Source of the DNA: a virus
Virus record (IMG/VR): IMGVR_UViG_3300032307_000369
Location: 156,875 to 220,874 of that record
Strand: one strand, 5' to 3'
DNA: 64,000 nt
In this document: positions 55,729 to 63,945 of the stretch, in pieces
Numbering within the stretch: position 1 is the stretch's first letter
How the letters are laid out: every line of letters begins with the position of its first letter
The notes under the pieces: generated by a model
The model's input: the letters and a program-made list of their open reading frames with translations, nothing else
Databases searched by the model: none
What the model was told of the DNA's origin: nothing
Position numbers and translations under genes: made by a program

Positions 55729-57645
55729 ATGGCAATTTTAAGAAATACAACTTTTAGTGAAACTGGTGGATTTTTATCCTTACCCGCTGGTACAACAGCC
55801 CAGCGTCCTGGACTTTATACTTCAGCTACAATTGTACAGTTAACTACAGTGGGCACTAGTACATGGACGGTTCCAGCAGGGGTTACTACTATTGAAGTAT
55901 TATTAGTTGCTGGAGGTGGTGGTGGCGGTTTCCAAGTTGGCGGTGGTGGTGGTGGTGGCGGAGTAGTATACCGTCCATTTTATCCAGTAACTCCTGGCGC
56001 AAATATCACGTATACTATTGGTGGTGGCGGAACTGGCGCAGCCAATAGTGGTGTCGCTGGCACAAACGGACAAGATACTACGTTTGGTTCTGGCGGCGAT
56101 CAAGTGGTAGCTAAAGGCGGTGGCGCCGGAGCAAATCATAGTACTAGCGTTGGAGGTTATGACGGGATTGGTCAATCAGGCGGGTCAGGTGGTGGCGGCG
56201 CTGGAGATAGTTCTAGTAGAAGTCAACGTGGCGGATATCCAGTAGACGGTCAAGGTTACCCAGGCGGAAGAGGTCGAGGTGGTAATCATCCAGGATTTAG
56301 TGGGAATGCTTGGGCAGGCGGTGGTGGTGGTGGCGCTGGTGGCCCAGGCCAAGATTCAAACGTAAATGGTCAAGGTGGTAATGGTGGTCCAGGCATTACA
56401 ACAAACATAACATGGAACGGCACTGGCGCACAAACACTAACAAATTACGGCGGTGGCGGTGGTGGATGTAGCGGCCCAGGTTCATCTGGCCACCGTGCTG
56501 GTGGTGGTATTGGTGGTGGCGGTTCTGGTGCTGGAGATGGCGACAGTGGAGCTCCTAAAAACGGTGTTGCTAACACAGGTGGCGGTGGTGGTGGCGTTCG
56601 CGACACTTCAGGTGCTGCCGGAAATGGCGGAAGTGGTATTATCATAATTCGTTATTTTGCTGATAGACAGCCCTTAATGTCTGGATCTATTAGATTAAAC
56701 ACTGACACTGGTAGAGTTGAACAGTTTCAAAGCAATGGTGTTTGGGGTGAAGTTGCTATTCCATTTTTAACAAGACAAATTATTACCACTGCATACATGT
56801 TAGGTGGTTACAAAGATGCGGCAGCTTGGAATAACGTTAATAGAACTAGTGTGGCTACTGATGTAACTATTAACATTGGTGATAACTCTATTGAAAGAAG
56901 TTTTAATTACCAAGGTGGTGCGTGTAGCACTAACCTAGCCTACGTTTTTGGTGCAGGTAACGGCCATGCTATTAACAGTAACTATGTTATAGCGTTCAAC
57001 ATGCGAACAGAACAAGCGTATAACCCAGGCAGCGGCATGAGCAGAACTATGGCAGGTAGTAGATGGACGTTTGGTACAATGTTCAAAGAAACTTATTTGG
57101 CATGGAGTGCTGGCGGTGGCGATGCAAGATTAGAAGAATATAACATGACCACTCAAACTCTAGTGGGAACAATTACAAGTGTTAGACAAGGTGGAAATAC
57201 ATGGGCCATGAGCCATGAAAATTTTGGATACATTTATTGGGCAAATGATCAAGATAGATTTGATTTTGCCACCCGAACATTGCAGTCTGCGGGTATTCGA
57301 AATGGCATATCCAACCACGATCAACAAAAATCTATACAAAGTAAATACATGTGGGCATGGGCAGGAAATGAAGGAAGTTATAACGGCGGAAATAGTCTAA
57401 GAAGAACTAACATGCAAACAGACACTACTATGGGAACATATGGTAAACCAGTTGGTAATAGTGGTGAAGAAAATCTTACTATGGGACAAGACTGGCAATA
57501 CATGATAGGCATGTATAACGGCGCACAAAATAATATTAGTTGGAAATGGTATTACTACACTGAAACTGGTGCACAAAACTCAAGCACACTTGAACCAAAA
57601 GGTAAGGGCGGAGCGAGTTCTGGTACATGTAGCTGGAGAGATTAA
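55729..57645 (+). CDS. Fibre protein: glycine-rich adhesin module fused to beta-propeller-like domain
   Basis: 638 residues. N-terminal tag AILRNTTFSETGGFLSLPAG matches the previous gene. Residues ~55-300 are glycine-rich blocks. From ~315 to the end it matches the next protein over its whole length: FLTRQIITTAYMLGGYKD, GEENLTMGQDWQYMIGMYNG and the final EPKGKGGASSGTCSWRD. This C-terminal half has regularly spaced W/Y and GG motifs and is probably a beta-propeller, perhaps the receptor-binding head. The gene thus joins the modules of its two neighbours. Stop overlaps the next ATG (TAATG). Confidence 0.8.
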   Translation: MAILRNTTFSETGGFLSLPAGTTAQRPGLYTSATIVQLTTVGTSTWTVPAGVTTIEVLLVAGGGGGGFQVGGGGGGGGVVYRPFYPVTPGANITYTIGGGGTGAANSGVAGTNGQDTTFGSGGDQVVAKGGGAGANHSTSVGGYDGIGQSGGSGGGGAGDSSSRSQRGGYPVDGQGYPGGRGRGGNHPGFSGNAWAGGGGGGAGGPGQDSNVNGQGGNGGPGITTNITWNGTGAQTLTNYGGGGGGCSGPGSSGHRAGGGIGGGGSGAGDGDSGAPKNGVANTGGGGGGVRDTSGAAGNGGSGIIIIRYFADRQPLMSGSIRLNTDTGRVEQFQSNGVWGEVAIPFLTRQIITTAYMLGGYKDAAAWNNVNRTSVATDVTINIGDNSIERSFNYQGGACSTNLAYVFGAGNGHAINSNYVIAFNMRTEQAYNPGSGMSRTMAGSRWTFGTMFKETYLAWSAGGGDARLEEYNMTTQTLVGTITSVRQGGNTWAMSHENFGYIYWANDQDRFDFATRTLQSAGIRNGISNHDQQKSIQSKYMWAWAGNEGSYNGGNSLRRTNMQTDTTMGTYGKPVGNSGEENLTMGQDWQYMIGMYNGAQNNISWKWYYYTETGAQNSSTLEPKGKGGASSGTCSWRD

Positions 57646-58697
57646 TGGCAAATTTAAGAAATACACGAATTAACGACACTGGTTTTTTAACTTTACCAGG
57701 CCCAGTTTTTAATACTAGCGGGCAAGCACAAATACGATATAATCCAGGAAGAAATGCAATTGAAACCTTTAGTCCAACGGAAGCAGGACAATATGGACAA
57801 GGCACTTGGCGCATTGCATCAATTCCATTCTTTACCAGACAAATTATAACCACTGGATACTTGCACGGCGGGTATCAGTCAAGCGTGGTTTTTAACACAA
57901 CCAACAGGACTGTATTTGCAACAGATACAACTATTGATTTAACTGGCGCAACACAAAAGCAAGAAGCGGCGCACAATTATCAAAGTGAAGCTCATAGCGG
58001 CACATTTAGTTTTACATGGGGAGCTTCAGGAAGCCACTGCGTGGCTGCTGCCAACGTTATTTGTTTTAACATGAGAACAGAAGTTAGAAAAACTTCTGGA
58101 TACACAAGAAGTTGGCCATTTGCGCACATTAATAACGGCACTGTACAACAAGATTTGGTAAAAGCATGGGTCACTAGTACATATGGTTCTAGTGCAACGT
58201 ACGAGTTCGACCTTGTTACTGAAACGCTGGGTGCTAATTTAGGTAATAGTACTGGCGGACAAAACTGGGGGACTAGTCATGACAATTTGGGAATTTTTTA
58301 TGGCAACGGAGAACGTAATTTTTACTTTGCCACTAGAACAATGACTACTCGATCAGGAACTGCGGTAGCAGGAGACGGTCTACAACATACAATTCAATTC
58401 AAACAAGGCATGCACATGTCTGGTAGAGAAGGAAACCCAAGTACAAACTGGCGAGAAACTGACATGATTACTAATGCTTCAAGAGATGTTGTTGGAGCAA
58501 AACCAAACGTAAGTGGCGAAGAAAACATGACCGTAGGTCAAGATTGGGGCTACTGCTTAGGGTTTTACAACGGAGCACACGTCAATACCACATATAAATT
58601 TATCTATCAAACAAGAACTGGACAAACCATGGGCAGTACAACTGAGCCTAAAGGTAATGGTGGAAACAGTTCCGCAACTATGTCCTGGCGAGATTAA
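57645..58697 (+). CDS. Fibre protein with beta-propeller-like domain, no glycine-rich module
   Basis: 350 residues: short tag ANLRNTRINDTGFLTLPG, then directly the domain FFTRQIITTGYLHGGYQS ... GEENMTVGQDWGYCLGFYNG ... SSATMSWRD shared with the preceding protein. The glycine-rich part is absent. Such a pair (with and without the adhesin module) suggests duplication and module exchange, giving alternative tips. Confidence 0.8.
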   Translation: MANLRNTRINDTGFLTLPGPVFNTSGQAQIRYNPGRNAIETFSPTEAGQYGQGTWRIASIPFFTRQIITTGYLHGGYQSSVVFNTTNRTVFATDTTIDLTGATQKQEAAHNYQSEAHSGTFSFTWGASGSHCVAAANVICFNMRTEVRKTSGYTRSWPFAHINNGTVQQDLVKAWVTSTYGSSATYEFDLVTETLGANLGNSTGGQNWGTSHDNLGIFYGNGERNFYFATRTMTTRSGTAVAGDGLQHTIQFKQGMHMSGREGNPSTNWRETDMITNASRDVVGAKPNVSGEENMTVGQDWGYCLGFYNGAHVNTTYKFIYQTRTGQTMGSTTEPKGNGGNSSATMSWRD

Positions 58698-58701
58698 TAA
58701 G

Positions 58702-58709
58702 GTTAAATA
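58702..58709 (+). promoter_or_regulatory. Weak late-promoter-like motif (GTTAAATA)
   Basis: GTTAAATA, 28 bases before the ATG at 58737. It keeps the TAAATA core seen in the other late promoters but differs in the first two bases. Confidence 0.35.
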
Positions 58710-58736
58710 TAAGACTTAATATATTTAGAGGGACTT

Positions 58737-59612
58737 ATGACAGATAGAATTAAACAATACAACTCTCAGAGATTTCAAAGCACAATCAATACAGATGTAA
58801 GCATGATTGATGATGCTGGTAAAAAGTTGATTGAAAGAGCAATGAACAAAGAATGGACTAATCCAAAGTACAAATTGCGTTGGTTTGTGGGACAGCAACA
58901 AATTACTCCATTTTCTAAATATCGTCAATGGCTCTTAGAATTAAAAAGCAAAGAAGAGTCTTTAGAAAATATGGAATATGAAATTGCAAAATTGCAAGTT
59001 GAATATGACAGATATAAAAGAATCAAAGACAACTCTACTGACGATTTAGATAAACGCCTTGCAGACATTGAAATGTGGAAAACTGATAGAAGCATTTATA
59101 TGAGCAAGCGACGAATCCAAGATTGGTATTTGGAAAGACAGCACCTAATTGATCTAATTGAAGAATTTATGGCTTCAGATGAAGCTAAGTTGCCAGATGG
59201 ATCTGGAAGAACTTATGCTGATGTTTTGGACACTGAAGAAGAAGATGTATATGAAGCGCAGTATTGGACAAACAGACTAGCAAAACAGGCAGCTTGTGAC
59301 ATGTTGTTTTATGGTCGTATTGGCACTGGTAATATGGACGCCATACTAAGTATGAGTCCAGAACAGCAAGCAGAAACACTTGCATTAACTGTGAACTTCA
59401 GTACTCAATTACAATCTTATCAAACAAGATTACAAAATGAAGCTACACAAATGTTACAGATGCAACAAGCAAGTGATAATAAAGATTTGACATTTCCAAC
59501 GTCATCACACTTGATTAATGATAGCAGTGCGCAAAATATTCAAAAAGCAGATGTATCAAACGATGCCGAGGACTTATTAAATGTATATAGTATTCGAAAC
59601 ACTGGCGAGTAA
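58737..59612 (+). CDS. Coiled-coil protein of unknown function
   Basis: 291 residues. Residues ~70-145 form a long charged helix (LKSKEESLENMEYEIAKLQV, EYDRYKRIKDNSTDDLDKRL), then QYWTNRLAKQAACDMLFYGR and a Gln/Asn-rich C-terminus. No catalytic motif is evident. The stop overlaps the next gene by 32 bases, so the two are translated together. Location between fibre genes and the enzyme operon gives no clear role; a fibre assembly factor is one option. Confidence 0.7.
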   Translation: MTDRIKQYNSQRFQSTINTDVSMIDDAGKKLIERAMNKEWTNPKYKLRWFVGQQQITPFSKYRQWLLELKSKEESLENMEYEIAKLQVEYDRYKRIKDNSTDDLDKRLADIEMWKTDRSIYMSKRRIQDWYLERQHLIDLIEEFMASDEAKLPDGSGRTYADVLDTEEEDVYEAQYWTNRLAKQAACDMLFYGRIGTGNMDAILSMSPEQQAETLALTVNFSTQLQSYQTRLQNEATQMLQMQQASDNKDLTFPTSSHLINDSSAQNIQKADVSNDAEDLLNVYSIRNTGE

Positions 59613-60123
59613 TGATCCAAGATTAGATCCAAAGATGAATATCTTTGGCAAATACTGGCATTATAGTATTGCTTTTATTGCTCCTGAGCATGAGGAAAGC
59701 GTCTATTTAAAATGGATGCCTCATGAAGTAATTTCAGAAAAGGTAGCTAAGTCTGACAAGTTAGCATCATCAATAGATGGAGAAATTGCCTTATTGGTTA
59801 AAAACTTTGGTACGTATGAAGAGATTATCTCTCCTACTAGCAAAGGGGATAATAACTATAGAAAACAACTATACTACTTGACTCCAGAAGACGATAAAAA
59901 TTGCACAGATTTGTTAAAAGCTATTGCAAAAATACATATTTTAACCAAGTTATCAGAAGATAATGAGCCAAATGTTAAAGAAAGATTGCTGACAATTGTA
60001 AACCAGCTAACTAACTTAAATGATGCGCAAGTGTTCTTCCATAATTATTTTAATGTACAATTAACAGCGTATACACACAAGTTAGAAAAAACTGCTGAAT
60101 TTGTTGCAAATTTTAATCCTTGA
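59581..60123 (+). CDS. Unknown protein overlapping the previous gene
   Basis: 180 residues from ATG 59581. N-terminal half is mixed alpha/beta (FGKYWHYSIAFIAPEHEES; VYLKWMPHEVISEKVAKS), C-terminal half helical. I find no known motif. It ends 23 bases before the stem of a strong terminator and thus closes the fibre transcription unit. Confidence 0.75.
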   Translation: MYIVFETLASNDPRLDPKMNIFGKYWHYSIAFIAPEHEESVYLKWMPHEVISEKVAKSDKLASSIDGEIALLVKNFGTYEEIISPTSKGDNNYRKQLYYLTPEDDKNCTDLLKAIAKIHILTKLSEDNEPNVKERLLTIVNQLTNLNDAQVFFHNYFNVQLTAYTHKLEKTAEFVANFNP

Positions 60124-60130
60124 GTTCAAT

Positions 60131-60159
60131 TTTACATTTTACTAGAAAGGTGCTATAAT
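60131..60159 (+). promoter_or_regulatory. Possible sigma70 promoter of the enzyme operon
   Basis: TTTACA (60131-60136), 17-base spacer, TATAAT (60154-60159). The predicted start is near 60166, only about 15 bases before ATG 60181. The -10 box lies inside the terminator stem that ends the upstream unit, so in an AT-rich genome it could also be chance. Confidence 0.45.
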
Positions 60160-60180
60160 AAGTATATAGTACCTTTTTTT
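60146..60180 (+). terminator. Intrinsic terminator between fibre unit and enzyme operon
   Basis: 12-bp stem (60146-60157 with 60065+100, i.e. 60165-60176) containing one G-U pair, a 7-base loop, and a run of seven T (60174-60180) that abuts the next ATG. The G-U pair works only on the plus strand, which fixes the direction. Confidence 0.8.
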
Positions 60181-61872
60181 ATGGCTCTTATGAAGAAAAA
60201 AATTTTTAGCGTTCCACTTAATCCAAAACTTTCTCCAGATCAATATCTAGAATTTTATAACTTTCTAGCGGAGTATAAAGATTATATTCGAGATGTTTAT
60301 TTCACTTCTCGAATTAAACCATTTATGCAAGATGCAATGGGAGACGTGTTTGTCATACAAGAAGATTATCAATATGCTATTGATGCGGCTTTGTATATTC
60401 AAAACACTTTGGGTATTCCTGTTAGTGCAACATTTAACAATATTAGTGTCCCACCAACACAGATTAACCTAGATACCTTTATATCTAATTTCAAACCATT
60501 GTATGATAAGGGCATAAGAAATGCCACTATCCCACATACGCACTGGATGGCTACTGGTCAGATCAAGGCAGCATTTCCTGAACTGTATGTAAAAAATACA
60601 ATTTTAAGAGAAGTGCATACCGCACAAGAAGTTGTTAATCTAGCCAAAGCAGGATTTGATTATGTTAATTTAGATAGAGATCTGATGAGAGATCGTGATG
60701 CTTTATTAAAGATTAAAAAGGCTAAAGAATATATTAAAGAAACAATGGGGAAAGATATTGCGATCAGTCTGCTATCTAATGAAGGTTGCTTAGGTGGCTG
60801 TTCCATGATGGTGGAACATTTTGAGTTCAATAACAATAGAATAGGCGCAAGCCCGCAATACTTTAATGATCCAATCAGTAGAGTTAGTTGTCCTAAATGG
60901 GACGTATTGGATCCAGCAGTGCATCTTAAAACAGCCAACTTTCCTCCTTGGAGAGCTGACTGGGTAGAATTTGTAGAGGAGTTAGGCATTGACAGTTTTA
61001 AAATGCACGGCAGAGAAGCAGTGTCAAGACTCTACGAGACAATGGAAATTATTAGAAGATTTGCTCGAGAAGAAGAAATTTTAATTGACGGGTTTGAAAA
61101 GTATTTAGAAGAAACAAATTTAGTAGATAAGCCAATTAACATATGGCGACAAAAAATTAAGAATTGCAAATTTGAATGTTGGGAATGCCAATATTGTGAT
61201 AAAATTTACGATAAAAAGGCAGCTGACATTAAGTATTCAGAACTTGTACAACACGTAGTTGAGTGTATAGCGGATAGTGGAATTCCAACAGTTAGTACAA
61301 ATGTTCCAGGACTTACAAGTATTCGAGTTCAATCATTGTTAAATGCAATTGCATCAGGCGTTGATACGTATTTAGAAGTTGGATCAGGTGTTGGTGCAAC
61401 AATGTCTGCGGTGTTAAAAAATAATCCTATACATGCTATTGCAGTTGATAACTGGCAGCAGAATATACAACCATTAACTGATAACATAGCACAGCTACCT
61501 GAAAATACTGTAGAAAACTTTACTGAAAATATTAAAAAATATAGTGGCGCATCAAGAATTGATGTATATAACGGGGATCTTTTTAGTATAGATACTAGTA
61601 CATTTGAAAAACCAATCAAAATGTTTTTCTATGATGGCCCGCATGATTTAGCCAGCACTAAACGTGCAGTTCAACATTATGCCAGTTGTTTAGATAACGA
61701 GGCAATTTTAATTTTTGATGATGCAAATTGGGAAGGCGTTGTTGAAGGCGCTAGACAAGGGATCAACGCTGTTGGAGGTCACGTGACTTATGAAAAATTA
61801 ATTTTAAATAGTGTTGAAAATCCAAGAGAGTGGTGGAACGGCTTGTATATATTAGTAATGAGGAAAAGATGA
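60181..61872 (+). CDS. U32-like TIM-barrel/iron-sulfur protein fused to a class I methyltransferase
   Basis: 563 residues. Residues ~60-345 resemble U32-family TIM barrels (relatives hydroxylate tRNA, rRNA or ubiquinone precursors): TLGIPVSATFNN, TAQEVVNLAKAGFDYVNLDR, EGCLGGCSMM with C203 and C207, VSCPKWD with C237, and a Cys cluster C329-x3-C333-x2-C336-x2-C339 that could hold an Fe-S cluster. Residues ~395-563 are a SAM methyltransferase: motif I YLEVGSGVGAT, then DVYNGDLFSID, FYDGPHD and AILIFDDANWEG, similar to the methyltransf_24 type. The U32 link is pattern-based and uncertain; the methyltransferase is secure. No Shine-Dalgarno precedes ATG 60181; ATG 60190 is an alternative. Its TGA overlaps the halogenase start. 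Confidence 0.8.
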   Translation: MALMKKKIFSVPLNPKLSPDQYLEFYNFLAEYKDYIRDVYFTSRIKPFMQDAMGDVFVIQEDYQYAIDAALYIQNTLGIPVSATFNNISVPPTQINLDTFISNFKPLYDKGIRNATIPHTHWMATGQIKAAFPELYVKNTILREVHTAQEVVNLAKAGFDYVNLDRDLMRDRDALLKIKKAKEYIKETMGKDIAISLLSNEGCLGGCSMMVEHFEFNNNRIGASPQYFNDPISRVSCPKWDVLDPAVHLKTANFPPWRADWVEFVEELGIDSFKMHGREAVSRLYETMEIIRRFAREEEILIDGFEKYLEETNLVDKPINIWRQKIKNCKFECWECQYCDKIYDKKAADIKYSELVQHVVECIADSGIPTVSTNVPGLTSIRVQSLLNAIASGVDTYLEVGSGVGATMSAVLKNNPIHAIAVDNWQQNIQPLTDNIAQLPENTVENFTENIKKYSGASRIDVYNGDLFSIDTSTFEKPIKMFFYDGPHDLASTKRAVQHYASCLDNEAILIFDDANWEGVVEGARQGINAVGGHVTYEKLILNSVENPREWWNGLYILVMRKR

Positions 61873-63380
61873 TTAGTAAGGTAAAAAATATAGTAATTTT
61901 TGGCGGAGGTACAAGCGGTTGGCTTACTGCGGCCTACATGGTAAACAATTTAAAAATACCAACTAAGATTACATTAATAGAAGATACTTCTCTTGGACCA
62001 ATTGGTGTTGGAGAAGGTACTCAACCATTGACTGCACAATTTTTACATCAGTGCGGTATTCCACCAAAAATGTGGATGAAACCAAGCCAAGCAAGTTTTA
62101 AATTTGGTGTTGAATTGGTTGGTTGGAATGACGAGCCATATTTTGTAGATAACGACACTATCAATAATGCAGTTATATCAGAAGACTTTTTTACTAGTGA
62201 TTACTTTTTAAATAAGGACCCTAAAGAATTTAGAGATTGGCATCCTGCTTATCAATTGGCAAAAGAAAACATTTGTCCTAAAATTGAAGGAAGTATGGAT
62301 GTAAATTTTGGTTCAGGAGAGGCTGGATATGGCGCAGTACATTTTAATGCTTACGAAATTATAAAAACAATAAAAGATATCATACTTGATAAAATTACAT
62401 ATATTGATACTAAAATTGAAAATATTGAAAAAGACATATATGGAATTACTAAGCTAGTTGATGACAAGAATAACTCTTACACTGCTGATTTGTTTATAGA
62501 TTGCAGTGGGTTTAAATCACTGTTACTTGAAAAAACATTAGGATCTCCATTCACTTCATACACAGATTATTTGCCGTGTGACAAGGCAGTAGTACTTCCA
62601 ACACAATATACTGATCCTGAAAAAGAATGTTTTCCTTACACTCGTGCAACAACCATGACGTCAGGTTGGAGATTTACGATTCCAATTTTTACAAGGGTTG
62701 GTAATGGTTACATTTATAGCAGTAAATTTATCAGTAAAGAAGATGCAGAAAAAGAGTTAAGAGAAAGCGTTGGCGAATTTGATGCAACTGCAAGACACTT
62801 AGATATGAAATGTGGAACACATAAAGAAATTGCTGTTAAAAATGTCTGTGCAGTGGGATTAAGTGCAGGGTTTGTGGAACCATTGGAAGCAACTGGCATC
62901 ACTTTTACTACTGCTGTGGTAAGATCAATTACTGACTTATTAAACATGAGTGGAAATGTTTGGAATCAACAAGTAAAAGACTACATTAACAGAGGATTTC
63001 ATGAAATGACTACTGAAATTGTAGCATTTGTTTGGGCCCACTACCACTTTGCTACAAGACGAGACACAGATTTTTGGAAAAATATTGGTGAACAACGCTT
63101 AGAAAATTTGCCAGAAGATGTACAGTATGTATTAAGCAATTTTTACCCAATGCCAAGTAAGTATCTTTATTTTAGTCCTGGCTCAATGTTTAACGCTGTG
63201 CAATGGTTTAGTGTTATTCATGCTGGTAAGGGATATGCTAACGTAAAAAATACACTGTCAGAAAAACAAGAACTTTACGGAAAATATTTTAAAGAAGTAC
63301 ATGAATCAAGAGTTGGCATGGCAAAGAATACTTTTCCAAATCAATATCAGTATCTAAAGGATTGGTATGCAAAAGTGTAA
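61869..63380 (+). CDS. Flavin-dependent halogenase (tryptophan halogenase family)
   Basis: 503 residues from ATG 61869, which has AGGA upstream and overlaps the previous stop (ATGA); a longer frame needs a GTG at 61830. FAD motif GGGTSGWLTAAY (12-23) and GVGEGT. The key Lys of PrnA-type enzymes is present as K78 in ASFKFGVELVGW, and the catalytic Glu as E340 in VEPLEATGITF. The usual GWxWxIP signature reads GWRFTIP, with Phe for the second Trp, which leaves chlorination activity open. Family members halogenate free Trp, carrier-bound pyrroles or other aromatics with reduced FAD. The substrate here is unknown; a reductase partner is not in the window. Confidence 0.9.
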   Translation: MISKVKNIVIFGGGTSGWLTAAYMVNNLKIPTKITLIEDTSLGPIGVGEGTQPLTAQFLHQCGIPPKMWMKPSQASFKFGVELVGWNDEPYFVDNDTINNAVISEDFFTSDYFLNKDPKEFRDWHPAYQLAKENICPKIEGSMDVNFGSGEAGYGAVHFNAYEIIKTIKDIILDKITYIDTKIENIEKDIYGITKLVDDKNNSYTADLFIDCSGFKSLLLEKTLGSPFTSYTDYLPCDKAVVLPTQYTDPEKECFPYTRATTMTSGWRFTIPIFTRVGNGYIYSSKFISKEDAEKELRESVGEFDATARHLDMKCGTHKEIAVKNVCAVGLSAGFVEPLEATGITFTTAVVRSITDLLNMSGNVWNQQVKDYINRGFHEMTTEIVAFVWAHYHFATRRDTDFWKNIGEQRLENLPEDVQYVLSNFYPMPSKYLYFSPGSMFNAVQWFSVIHAGKGYANVKNTLSEKQELYGKYFKEVHESRVGMAKNTFPNQYQYLKDWYAKV

Positions 63381-63945
63381 ACTTTTTAGAGCTGATCTGT
63401 TTTTAGAATCAAATGTTGGTACAGATGAGCAATACAATGATTTACTAAAACAAATTAGATTCGCTCAGAGTATGAATAGTAATCCTGCTCCTCACAGTAA
63501 TGAGAACTGTTGGAGAACTGAAACACAGTATCAAAATATTGGATGGTTACTGCAAGGTTTAAGAAAGTTGTTAGATGAATTTATTCTTGAATATAAACAT
63601 GAATTAGACTATAAGAATTTAGATTACAATAAAATTTCATATTTTTATTGGACAAACATCAATGCACCACATAGTAAAAATGCTAGACACGCACATGTCA
63701 AAAGTCATTTTTCAGCGGTGTACTACTTGCAATCAGAAAATACTGGAGCCCTTAGACTAATTAATCCAGCAAACGGACTGTCTGAATGTAACCCAGGCGC
63801 TCCGTATATTTCAGACGTTGTTTATCCACCAAAGGATCGAGATTTAGTAATGTGGCCTGCCTGGGTTCCACATGAAGTTGATCCAAATTATTCAAATAAA
63901 GAAAGAATAAACTTAACATTTGATATTACAATAGGTCCAAAATGA
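63367..63945 (+). CDS. 2OG-Fe(II) oxygenase
   Basis: 192 residues, start overlaps the halogenase by 14 bases. The double-stranded beta-helix oxygenase pattern is clear: HAHVKSHFSAVYYLQ with candidate iron ligands among H108, H110 and H114, then ALRLINP, and RDLVMWPAWVPHEVDPN with distal H169, followed by R180 (2OG-binding) in ERINLTFDI. This is the short phage type (PF13759-like). Such enzymes hydroxylate proteins, nucleotides or lipids; the target is not evident. The stop overlaps the next ATG (ATGA). Confidence 0.9.
   Translation: MQKCKLFRADLFLESNVGTDEQYNDLLKQIRFAQSMNSNPAPHSNENCWRTETQYQNIGWLLQGLRKLLDEFILEYKHELDYKNLDYNKISYFYWTNINAPHSKNARHAHVKSHFSAVYYLQSENTGALRLINPANGLSECNPGAPYISDVVYPPKDRDLVMWPAWVPHEVDPNYSNKERINLTFDITIGPK

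Noticed and set aside
54890-56640. Tandem GGT/GGC-rich DNA as a CRISPR or satellite array
   Set aside because: The periodicity comes from glycine codons in adhesin proteins; no constant repeat with unique spacers exists.
61165-61197. CX3CX2C in the fusion protein as a radical SAM motif
   Set aside because: It lies behind the barrel, not at its start, the residue before the last Cys is Glu instead of an aromatic, and a fourth Cys follows; no radical SAM GGE motif is seen.
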